A DNA stretch of 64,000 nt from SMAG-U1939 sp035763125. Lineage in GTDB: Bacteria; Chloroflexota; Ktedonobacteria; Ktedonobacterales; JADMIN01. This document shows positions 33,468 through 41,506 of this stretch, one piece after another (the first letter of the stretch is position 1; every line of letters starts with the position of its first letter). A model generated the notes under the pieces. It did no database searches. It was given only the letters and a program-made list of their open reading frames with translations, and was not told the origin of the DNA. The stretch spans positions 1-64,000 of the forward strand of contig DASUBU010000154.1 in assembly GCA_035763125.1 (NCBI GenBank). Direction: 5' to 3'. The position numbers and the translations under genes are program-made.

Positions 33468-36400
33468 GTGATCGCCGACTCGGTGCTCAACTTTGGCGCG
33501 TTGCTCAAGCGCTATAGAATGGCAGCCGGTCTCACCCATGCGGAGCTGGCCGAGCGGGCTGGCCTCAGCATACGCGCCATCAGCGATCTGGAACGCGGCG
33601 TCAACCGCAAGCCGCGAAAAGATAGTGTGCGCATGCTTGCGGTGGCGCTTGACCTCTCACCCAACGACCGCGCCGCGTTCGAAGCCGCGGCACGTCGCTC
33701 CGTCGGGCCTCCCGCCCAAGCCCATGCGCTTCCCGGCACGCAAACCGTGCAGGGCATGAGGCTGCCATACGTTGGCCGCGCTCACGAGCGCGCCAGGCTC
33801 ATGCGCCACCTCACCGGCGACGGACCGCCACTCTTGATGCTGGTCGGCGAGCCTGGCATTGGCAAGACCCGCCTGCTACAGGAAGCAATCCAGGAGAGCG
33901 CGGGCCGCGGCTGGGGCGTGCTTTCGGGTGGCTGCCACCGGCGCAGCGGTGACGAGCCGTACGCCCCGCTTATCGGCGCACTCGAGCGCCACATCGAAGG
34001 CCAGCCAGCGGCGCAGCGACGCGAGGCGTTACGCGGTTGCGCGTGGTTGGCGCGCATGCTGCCTGAGCTGGCCGCCGAAGCCCTGCCACTTCCCACCTGG
34101 GAGGTGCCCCCCGCGCAAGAGCGCCGCCTGATCTTCAAGGCGGCGGCAGCGTACCTCGCCAACGTAGCCGGCCCGCGCGGGGCACTGCTGTTCCTCGATG
34201 ACCTGCAGTGGGCCGGCCAGGATGCCCTCGACCTGCTGGCGTGGCTCGTCCGCTCGTCTGCCACCGTTCCGCTGCGCGTCATCGGCGCCTACCGGGATAC
34301 GGAGATTGGCACTTCCAGTCCACTTGCCCAGTTTGTGGCGGACCTGGCTCGCGACGGGCTGGCGGAGCGAATCGAGCTCGCCGCTCTGCCAGACGACGCC
34401 GCCGCACAGCTTATCGCAGACCTCGTGAGCGAGCCGGCAGTACGCGAGCAGGTCATCCGCCGCGCTGAAGGTGTGCCGTTTGTTCTCGTGAGCTGCGCGC
34501 TCGCGCTCCAAGGAGGCGGACCCGCTGTCTCGGCAGAGCTCGAGCTTCCCTGGGTTGTCGCAGTCACCATCCGTCAACGTATCGCCATCTTGAAGGAGCC
34601 TGCACCGGATCTACTCGCCGCAGCGGCCGTCGTCGGGCGCCGCATTCCGTTACCCTTGCTCGTCGGGCTGGCTCAACGGCTGGGATGGCAGCAGCATGAG
34701 CTGCTGGTGGCAGTAGACGCGGCGTGCCGGGCGCGACTGCTCACGGAGGACAATGACGACGCATACCTGTTTGCCCACGATCTGATCCGCGAGGTAGTGG
34801 CGGCCGACTTGAGCGCGGCTCGACGCGCGACACTGCATCGCCAGGTGGCTGAGCTGCTCGAAGCTCAGCCGGGTGATCTGCCCATCGAGACGCTGGCATA
34901 CCACTACACACTGGCAGGCGCCACCGAGAAAGCCGCCATCTACCTGGAGCGGGCCGGTGACCGAGCGCTCGGCATGCATGCCAACGCCGAAGCGGAAGCC
35001 CATTACCGCGACCTCGTGCGGACATTGGATGCTCTGCACCGCCCCGGCGACGCCGCGCGGGCACGCGAGAAGCTTGCGCGCGTCCTGCGTATTAGCGCCC
35101 GCTTTGATAGCGCGCTGGAGGTGGTGGAGCAAGCCCTGGCGACCTACCGCACGGCCGGAGACATCGAGGAGATCGCCCGCGTCGGGGAGACTATCGGCTG
35201 GCTGCATATGCTGCGCGGTACAATGGCTGAGGGGCTACCTGTCGTAACCGGCCTGCTCGAGGATCTTACGCGCCAGGGTCTCTCCCCTGGCGGCCGCGCA
35301 CACCTCCACATGGGTCTGGCCCAGCTCTACTTCTCGGCTGGCCGCTACGCTGAGCTGGGACAGGCCGCGCAGCACACACTCGACCTTGCGCGCGAAGCGG
35401 GCGACGAGCGGCTGGCGGCTCTTGCGCTATCGAAGCGGGCTATCGCGCTGTGTGAGCTAGGACAGGTCGCCGAGGGGATACAGGCGCTTGAAGAGTCCCG
35501 CCAGCTGATGGAATCGTCCGGCGACGAATGGAATCTGTGCACAGTGCTTAATAACCTCGCGGTCATCTATGACAATGAAGGCGATTTCCGTCAAGCCAGG
35601 GACTACGTCGAGCGTGCCCTCGTGCTCGCTGAGCGCATCGGCCACACAGAGAACGTAGCGCTCATGACCTACCGCCGCGGCCAGGAGGCCTTCCACCTCG
35701 GCGACTGGGCGCGGGCGCGGGCCGACTATGAGCGCGCCATCGCGCTGAGCCAGGAGGTGGGGGATGTGCGTGGAGCCTCATATCCCCCCTCCAAGCTCGC
35801 CCGGCTCGCGCTGGCCGAAGGTCGCACCGACGAGGCAATTCACTACTCGCGAACAGCGCTGGATGCAGCTATGCGCAAGCACGACGCCCAGTCCATGCGC
35901 TATATCCAGAGCACACTCGCAGAGGACGACGTGCTCCACGGCCGCCCGCAGGCCGCTCTGGACCGCTTGCTGCCGCTGCTTGATGGCTCCAGCGAGGAAA
36001 CGTCCTCAGCCGCCGTGCTCCTCCCGCTGGTCGCATGGGCATACGTGGAGCGCGGCGACATGAGCACGGCGGTTGACTTGCTCGAGCGAGCTGCTCCACT
36101 GCTAGAAGCCGCCCGCGACCGCGTCACGCTCATTCTGCTGTTGCAGGTGCGCGCGCAGATCGCCATACATGAGCGCCGTTGGCAGGAGGCTGCGTCTGCA
36201 CTTGATGAGGCATGCGCAATGGCGCATACAATGCCTTTTCCCTACGCCGAAGCGAAGGTGCTCTACTTCTATGGGATGTTGCTTCAGCGCAAAGGCAAGC
36301 CGGCCGAAGCCATCCAGCGCTTCGCAGATGCTCTGGACATCCTTCATCGCCTCGGCGAACGACTCTACGCGGCGGAGGTCGAGCGCGCCCTCAGCGAGCT

Positions 36401-36473
36401 GGCTGAACGCCGCCCAGCACGGGTGAAGCGCGGCGACGGCGGAGATACAGCGAGTCAGACGCGGCAGGACTGA
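33468..36473 (+). CDS. XRE-HTH / AAA (STAND) / TPR regulator
   Basis: A 1001-residue regulator. Residues 6-60 are an XRE helix-turn-helix (GLTHAELAERAGLSIRAISD). A P-loop STAND-type ATPase follows: Walker A LVGEPGIGKTRLL near residue 126, Walker B ALLFLDDLQWAG. The C-terminal half from about 480 is a series of TPR-like helices (for instance ARAREKLARVLRISARFDSALEVV). Such proteins are frequent in Chloroflexota and act as ligand-gated transcription factors. The GTG at 33468 has GGAGGG upstream. It is divergent from the lipoprotein/Cys-rich/PrsW cassette, which it probably controls. Confidence 0.8.
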   Translation: MIADSVLNFGALLKRYRMAAGLTHAELAERAGLSIRAISDLERGVNRKPRKDSVRMLAVALDLSPNDRAAFEAAARRSVGPPAQAHALPGTQTVQGMRLPYVGRAHERARLMRHLTGDGPPLLMLVGEPGIGKTRLLQEAIQESAGRGWGVLSGGCHRRSGDEPYAPLIGALERHIEGQPAAQRREALRGCAWLARMLPELAAEALPLPTWEVPPAQERRLIFKAAAAYLANVAGPRGALLFLDDLQWAGQDALDLLAWLVRSSATVPLRVIGAYRDTEIGTSSPLAQFVADLARDGLAERIELAALPDDAAAQLIADLVSEPAVREQVIRRAEGVPFVLVSCALALQGGGPAVSAELELPWVVAVTIRQRIAILKEPAPDLLAAAAVVGRRIPLPLLVGLAQRLGWQQHELLVAVDAACRARLLTEDNDDAYLFAHDLIREVVAADLSAARRATLHRQVAELLEAQPGDLPIETLAYHYTLAGATEKAAIYLERAGDRALGMHANAEAEAHYRDLVRTLDALHRPGDAARAREKLARVLRISARFDSALEVVEQALATYRTAGDIEEIARVGETIGWLHMLRGTMAEGLPVVTGLLEDLTRQGLSPGGRAHLHMGLAQLYFSAGRYAELGQAAQHTLDLAREAGDERLAALALSKRAIALCELGQVAEGIQALEESRQLMESSGDEWNLCTVLNNLAVIYDNEGDFRQARDYVERALVLAERIGHTENVALMTYRRGQEAFHLGDWARARADYERAIALSQEVGDVRGASYPPSKLARLALAEGRTDEAIHYSRTALDAAMRKHDAQSMRYIQSTLAEDDVLHGRPQAALDRLLPLLDGSSEETSSAAVLLPLVAWAYVERGDMSTAVDLLERAAPLLEAARDRVTLILLLQVRAQIAIHERRWQEAASALDEACAMAHTMPFPYAEAKVLYFYGMLLQRKGKPAEAIQRFADALDILHRLGERLYAAEVERALSELAERRPARVKRGDGGDTASQTRQD

Positions 36474-36510
36474 CCAGTTAACCTACCAGTCACGGCACCG
36501 CATGCGGTCC

Positions 36511-36539
36511 TGCTCCCTCCACATGGCTGGGAGGGAGCA
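36511..36539. terminator. Hairpin between regulator and ileS
   Basis: TGCTCCCTCC and GGAGGGAGCA are perfect 10-nt arms separated by 9 nt, midway between convergent genes. There is no U-tract on either strand, so termination is likely but not certain. Confidence 0.55.
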
Positions 36540-36563
36540 AGATGGGCGAGGATACCCCCGCTG

Positions 36564-39500
36564 CTACAACTTGCGCACCGTCACCGTGACCTCGTGGCCG
36601 CCGAGCTTGGCCGCCGGGATGATCTCGGTGAAGCCCGTGGGCGGCGTGGTCCCCGGCTCCGCCACGTCGAGCGAGCGCGCCAGCGTCTCGTCCTGGATGT
36701 AGGCCGCGTTACGGCGGATCACGTCGGCCAGCTCGGCGTCGGCGGCGAGGGTGAGCGAGATCGTGTCCTCCACGGCCAGCCCAGCGTGCTTACGCACGTC
36801 TTGGACGAATCGCGTGAGGTCGCGCACCAGCCCCTCGGCCAGCAGCTCCGGCGTGAGCGTGGTGTCGAGCACGGCGACGTAGCCGTTTTCCTCGGCGGCG
36901 ACGAAGCCCTCGCGGGCGCTCGCCTCCACCTCCAGCTCCTCCGGCGTCAGCACGACCTCCTGCCCATCCACGCTGAGCGGCAGCGTGCCCGTCTCGGCCA
37001 GCATGCGGGCGCGCGCTTGCATCTCGGCTGGCCCGCCCGCCCGCAGCGCGCCGAGCACCTTCGGCAGCAGCTTGCCGAGCTTCGGCCCGAGCACCGGCAT
37101 GCGCGGCTGGACCGTGTAGAGCAGCATGTCGCTCTCTAGCGGCAGGAAGGCGAGCCGCTTGACGTTGAGCTCCTCGAACACCTGGTCGCCCAGCCGCTCC
37201 AGGCTTGCCTGCTCCGCCTCCGTCGGCACCCGCACGTGCAGCGTGCTCAGCGGCTGCCGCACCCGCAATTGCGCCCTCTCGCGCGCGGCTCGGCCCAGAT
37301 TGACGATACGCTGCACCAGCGCCGTCTCGTCGCGCAGCCGCGGTGAGATCAACGCGGGATTCGCGCGCGGCCAGTCGGCCAAGTGCACCGACTCTCGCGC
37401 GTCGGCGCGCACCGAGCGCACGAGATTCTGGTACAGCGACTCCGCCAGGAACGGCGTGATCGGCGCCAGCAGCTCCGTCACCGTCACCAGGCACTCATAG
37501 AGCGTCAGGTAGGCGGCCACCTTGTCGGCGTCCTCGCCGCTCTTCCAGAATCGGCGCCGGCTGCGGCGGACGTACCAGTTCGAGAGATTCTCGACGAAGG
37601 CGGCGATCGCCGCGCCCGCCGGCTCGCTCTCGTAGAGCGCCAGCGCACCCTCCACCCGCTGGATGGTCTCTTGCAGCTCAGAGAGGATCCAGCGGTCGAG
37701 GTCGCTGCGCTCGGCGGGGGGCAGATCATGCGCCGTCGGGTCGAAGCGGTCAATGTTGGCGTAGGTGACAAAGAACGAGTAGACGTTCCAGAGCTTGTCC
37801 AGCGGCGCGCGGGCCTGCATCCACAGATCCGAGAGCCGCGGGGGCTGGCCGGCGGCGCGGGCCTGGGCCGCCTCGTCTTCGCTGGGGATACGCGGGAAGC
37901 GCAAATTCTGTGCTGGATTGTGGTTGACGTAGAGCCAGCGCATGGTGTCGGCGCCGACGATCGCCGCTGCTTCGTCAAAGGGAATGCTGTTACCCCTGGA
38001 CTTGTGCATCTCCTCGCCGTTCTGATCGAGCAGGGTGGCGAAGCCCAGCACCGTCTTGAAGGGCATCGAGCGGTCCAGCACGCAGCCCATCACCAGCATC
38101 GAGTAGAACCAGTTGCGGAACTGGCCTGGGAAGCTCTCGGTGATGAAGTCGGCGGGATACCACTCGCGCCAGTATGCGCGGTCGTGCCGGTAGTGCAGCG
38201 TCGAGAACGGCACGATTCCGGCGTCGAGCCAGGGATTGCCGACGTCGGGGATGCGGCTGACCAGCTCGCCGCACTGCGCGCAGCGCACCTTGACGGCATC
38301 CACCCACGGCCGGTGCGGCGAGTGGCCCTCGAACTCGTCCCACCCCTCGACGGCGCGCTCGCGCAGCTCCTCTTTGTCGCCGATCACCTCGAACGTGCCA
38401 CAGCTTGGGCAGGGGTAAATCGGCAGTGCGAGGCCCCAGTAGCGCTTCTTGGAGATCATCCAGTCTTCCATGTTGCGCAGCCAGTCCAGCTCGCGCTCCA
38501 GGCCGAAGTCCGGGATCCAGCGGATCTCACGGACGATCGCTTGCAGCGGCTCGCGCAGGTCGCGCATCGAGATGAACCACTCGTCCACCAGACGGAAGAT
38601 CAACTCGGTGCCGCAGCGCCAGCAGTGCGGGTAGACGTGCTCGTACGACTCCGTCTGATAGAACAGCCCCTTCTCGCGCAGGCTCTCGAAGATCATGCGC
38701 GCGACTTCGCCGACGTGCAGGCCCGTCAGTGTGCCGTAGCCCTCGACGTAGTTGCCGTTTTCGTCCACCGGCGCCAGCACGGCAAGCGCGTTCTCTTTCG
38801 AGAGCGCGTAGTCTTCTTTGCCGGCGCCTGGGGCGATGTGGACGATGCCGGTGCCCTCTGCCGCGCTAACTTCGTCCCATGCCACCACGCGATGCTCGGC
38901 CTTCGCGTGTTGCCAGGCGGGCAGCTCGTCGAAGGGGCCGCGGTAGCGCCAGCCGAGCAGCTCGCGGCCGAGCAGCGTGCCGACCACTTTCGCCTCGCCA
39001 TGCTCGTGCCCTTGCAGCTTCTTCAGCTTCGGCACCACATCGTTGGAGAGGTAGTACACTTCGCCGTCCTGCTCGACCCGCGCGTAGGTCAGCTCGGGGT
39101 TGACGGCTGCGGCGACGTTGGCGGGCAGGGTCCATGGCGTGGTGGTCCAGACGAGCAGGAATTCGCCGGGGCGGTCCACCAGCGGTAGGCGCACGTAGAC
39201 GCTCGTGTGGCGGACCTTCTTGCGGCCCTCGTTGATCTCCATGTCGGAGAGGCCGGTGGCGCAACGCGGGCACCACGGCATCACATCGGTGCCGCGGTAG
39301 ATCCAGCCCTGCTGCCAGCACTGCTTGAGGAAGCCCCAGATCGTGTAGTTGTTCTCGTCGGACATCGTGTAGTACGAGTCGGACCAGTCCATCCACTCGC
39401 CCAGCCGCACCGACTGCGCCGTCTGCACGCCCGAGAAGCGCAGCACGCGCTCTTTGCATTTGTCCACGAATGCGCCGATGCCGTACTCCTCGATCTGGCG

Positions 39501-40004
39501 CTTGTTGGTGAAGCCCAGCTCTTTCTCGACCTCGACCTCGACCCACAGGCCCTGCGAGTCAAAGCCGTTCTGATAGCGCTGGCGATAGCCGCGCATCGTG
39601 TTGAAGCGCTGCCAGAGATCCTTGTAGGTGCGGCCCCAGGCGTGATGGACGCCCATCGGATTGTTGGCGGTGATCGGCCCGTCAACGAAGCTCCAGCGCT
39701 CGGGCGCGGCGGCGTTGCGCACCAGATACTTGTCGAGGATATGCTGCTCGTCCCACCAGTGCTGCACGCCCTCCTCCAGCAGGGGGTAGTCCACCTTTGT
39801 CGGCGGTGGCACCGGCTGGAAGAGAGACTTCACTCCCTGACCCCCTCTCGCTGAAGTGAATGGGGGAGTGGCGGCAGCCTTCGCATCTCGGCGATCTGCC
39901 CCGCGTGAGGTGGGCTGCTTGCTGGCGCCGTTGGCGCCAGCTTTCGCCCGCTTCGTGTTGTTGCCGGCCGCGGTGGATCTTGCGGCCTGTCGCTTTTCTG
40001 CCAT
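36564..40004 (-). CDS. ileS: Isoleucyl-tRNA synthetase (long, eukaryote-like type)
   Basis: A 1146-residue class I synthetase. The N-terminal 60 residues are a basic, Ala-rich extension. The HIGH region reads PMGVHHAWGRT and the KMSKS region reads EMHKSRGNS, both divergent. The CP1 editing domain has WTTTPWTLPAN. The Cys pairs CPRC, CWRC, CPSC and CAQC in the catalytic core are possible zinc sites. The upstream T-box with an ATC specifier supports isoleucine specificity independently. The ATG at 40004 is preferred; GTG 40013 is an alternative. It follows alaX after 38 nt in one operon. A 10-nt inverted repeat lies past its end. Confidence 0.85.
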   Translation of the reverse strand: MAEKRQAARSTAAGNNTKRAKAGANGASKQPTSRGADRRDAKAAATPPFTSARGGQGVKSLFQPVPPPTKVDYPLLEEGVQHWWDEQHILDKYLVRNAAAPERWSFVDGPITANNPMGVHHAWGRTYKDLWQRFNTMRGYRQRYQNGFDSQGLWVEVEVEKELGFTNKRQIEEYGIGAFVDKCKERVLRFSGVQTAQSVRLGEWMDWSDSYYTMSDENNYTIWGFLKQCWQQGWIYRGTDVMPWCPRCATGLSDMEINEGRKKVRHTSVYVRLPLVDRPGEFLLVWTTTPWTLPANVAAAVNPELTYARVEQDGEVYYLSNDVVPKLKKLQGHEHGEAKVVGTLLGRELLGWRYRGPFDELPAWQHAKAEHRVVAWDEVSAAEGTGIVHIAPGAGKEDYALSKENALAVLAPVDENGNYVEGYGTLTGLHVGEVARMIFESLREKGLFYQTESYEHVYPHCWRCGTELIFRLVDEWFISMRDLREPLQAIVREIRWIPDFGLERELDWLRNMEDWMISKKRYWGLALPIYPCPSCGTFEVIGDKEELRERAVEGWDEFEGHSPHRPWVDAVKVRCAQCGELVSRIPDVGNPWLDAGIVPFSTLHYRHDRAYWREWYPADFITESFPGQFRNWFYSMLVMGCVLDRSMPFKTVLGFATLLDQNGEEMHKSRGNSIPFDEAAAIVGADTMRWLYVNHNPAQNLRFPRIPSEDEAAQARAAGQPPRLSDLWMQARAPLDKLWNVYSFFVTYANIDRFDPTAHDLPPAERSDLDRWILSELQETIQRVEGALALYESEPAGAAIAAFVENLSNWYVRRSRRRFWKSGEDADKVAAYLTLYECLVTVTELLAPITPFLAESLYQNLVRSVRADARESVHLADWPRANPALISPRLRDETALVQRIVNLGRAARERAQLRVRQPLSTLHVRVPTEAEQASLERLGDQVFEELNVKRLAFLPLESDMLLYTVQPRMPVLGPKLGKLLPKVLGALRAGGPAEMQARARMLAETGTLPLSVDGQEVVLTPEELEVEASAREGFVAAEENGYVAVLDTTLTPELLAEGLVRDLTRFVQDVRKHAGLAVEDTISLTLAADAELADVIRRNAAYIQDETLARSLDVAEPGTTPPTGFTEIIPAAKLGGHEVTVTVRKL

Positions 40005-40042
40005 CTCTCTCACTGTCCCTCTATCTCGTTGCTGTTGCTCGT

Positions 40043-40798
40043 CTACTCCTCGTCAACGAGCGCGATCTCCATGCGCTTGTTGATGCGGCCCTTATTTTCG
40101 GTCTTCATCACGCGTATCTGGCCGACCTCGCGCGTATTGGCGACGTGTGTGCCGCCATCGGCCTGCAAATCCACGCCCTCGATCTCCACAATGCGAATGG
40201 TCTGTATCGCGGGCGGCAGCAGGTTGATCTTGGTGCGGATGAGATCAGGAATCTCGAACGCCTCGGCCCGCGGCAGCGAGTAGACCTTGATCGGGTGCGC
40301 GGCGGCAAGTGTGGCGTTGACCGTCTCTTCGATGCGATGAGTCAGGTCCGGCGAGAACGCCTCCATCGCAAAGTCCATCCGCGCCCGATCGAGGTACATC
40401 TGTCCGCCGGTGACCTGCGCCCCGAAGTCGCGGAAGATCACGCCGCAAAGGGTGTGCAGCGCCGTGTGCGTGCGCATCATGCGGTAGCGTAAGCCCCAAT
40501 CGAGCTCACCGCGCACCGCTTCGCCCACGCCCGGCAGCGGCCCCTCTGCGGCCTCCACCTCGTGCCAGACTAAATCGCCATCCTTGCGCAGCGCGACGAC
40601 CGAGAATCGCCGGCCACCCCATACCAGCGCGCCGCAATCGGCCATCTGGCCGCCGCCACCCGGGAAGAATGCCGTGCGATCCAGCGCGAGCGCCGCACCT
40701 TCGACGGCCAACACCTGCGCGTCGAACGCTTTGCAGTAGCTATCTTTGTGATAGAGCAGCTCGGTTGGCGCGATCTGGCTCGTCTCCGCGGTCTGCAT
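40043..40798 (-). CDS. alaX: Alanyl-tRNA editing protein (AlaX-M type)
   Basis: A 251-residue trans-editing protein that removes Ser or Gly mischarged on tRNA-Ala. The N-terminal part has the glycine-rich DRTAFFPGGGGQMADCG loop shared with AlaRS. The first zinc pair is in H111-T-A-L-H115. The second motif, normally CxxxH, reads D214-G-G-T-H218, with Asp in the place of Cys. ATG 40798 has GCGAGG upstream; the frame stays open to 40924 but lacks such a site. It is first in the T-box-controlled alaX-ileS operon. Confidence 0.82.
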   Translation of the reverse strand: MQTAETSQIAPTELLYHKDSYCKAFDAQVLAVEGAALALDRTAFFPGGGGQMADCGALVWGGRRFSVVALRKDGDLVWHEVEAAEGPLPGVGEAVRGELDWGLRYRMMRTHTALHTLCGVIFRDFGAQVTGGQMYLDRARMDFAMEAFSPDLTHRIEETVNATLAAAHPIKVYSLPRAEAFEIPDLIRTKINLLPPAIQTIRIVEIEGVDLQADGGTHVANTREVGQIRVMKTENKGRINKRMEIALVDEE

Positions 40799-40923
40799 CT
40801 GTGGTCCTCGCTTCTCCCAATCGGCTTCTGGCCTCTCGCATGACATGCCGGCGACGCCGCCATGAATGCCGATGAATCCCGGCCGCGCGAGACAAGCCGC
40901 ACGGCGCATGGAGCCGGAAAACA

Positions 40924-41258
40924 AAGAAACTCCCGCCCGGCAAAGGGGCGAGAGTTATTCCCGTGGTACCACCCTGATTGACCGTCGCCGCCGCCGAACC
41001 GTCCCTACTGGTAGGCACGATCCCACCGCGGCTGCGCGATCCGCTCTCCGGGACACATTGACATGTCCCCCCGCACGGTAACGGGCGGGTACCGGCCACG
41101 CCTGTACGGCTGCCTCGGCTGCGCGCATCGCGCGCTCAACGTCGCGGCCATTCGGGTGGCAGCTCGGGACTGATCTTCGGCCCGCGCGGGCGTCCGGTCG
41201 CACCAACCCCGGACTCTCTGCGCGCCCCGCGGCGCGAGCCTACTCGTTCCGTCAACGC
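40924..41258 (-). promoter_or_regulatory. T-box riboswitch with isoleucine specifier
   Basis: On the minus strand the leader contains a GGAACGAGTAGG element (41239-41250), an AGAGAGTCCGG / GGTGCGACCGG distal stem, the specifier-loop sequence GAAGATCA (codon ATC at 41172-41174), the T-box antiterminator AGGGTGGTACCACGG (40961-40975) and a terminator AACTCTCGCCCC / GGGCGGGAGTT followed by TCTTTG (40924-40957). The UGGU bulge would pair with ACCA of tRNA-Ile. Uncharged tRNA-Ile would turn on alaX-ileS. A TATACA -10 is at 41265-41270 (minus strand). There is no close -35. Confidence 0.85.
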
Positions 41259-41264
41259 CTGGTG

Positions 41265-41270
41265 TGTATA
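41265..41270 (-). promoter_or_regulatory. -10 element for the T-box operon
   Basis: On the minus strand TATACA lies just before the leader start; it lacks the TG extension and no good -35 is visible. Confidence 0.4.
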
Positions 41271-41321
41271 CTCTGGAAAGAAACCGTATGCCGATTTCCA
41301 ACTTTGACACTATCGCACGGA

Positions 41322-41356
41322 ATGCCTGGCCGCGTCAAGCAGCCGCGGCCAGGCAT
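41322..41356. repeat. Perfect 13-bp inverted repeat in divergent region
   Basis: ATGCCTGGCCGCG and CGCGGCCAGGCAT form perfect 13-nt arms with a 9-nt loop, between the T-box operon promoter and the plus-strand gene at 41507. There is no U-tract and no obvious gene end, so an operator is as plausible as a terminator. Confidence 0.6.
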
Positions 41357-41506
41357 GCCGCGAGACGATTACGGCTCAAAGTAGGTGTTTGTCTCCAAAT
41401 CTGGGCGAAAACTTGCTAGGTACATGAACCAAGCCAATGGGTACGCGCGCAGAGTGGGCCGCAGGGCCGACAGGGGCGCGAGGCAGCGGAGGAAGCGAGG
41501 GCGACA

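Noticed and set aside
41369..41425. 18-residue frame MYLASFRPDLETNTYFEP on the minus strand near the inverted repeat
   Set aside because: No ribosome site, and it is the tail of a longer frame that runs antisense to the gene at 41507.
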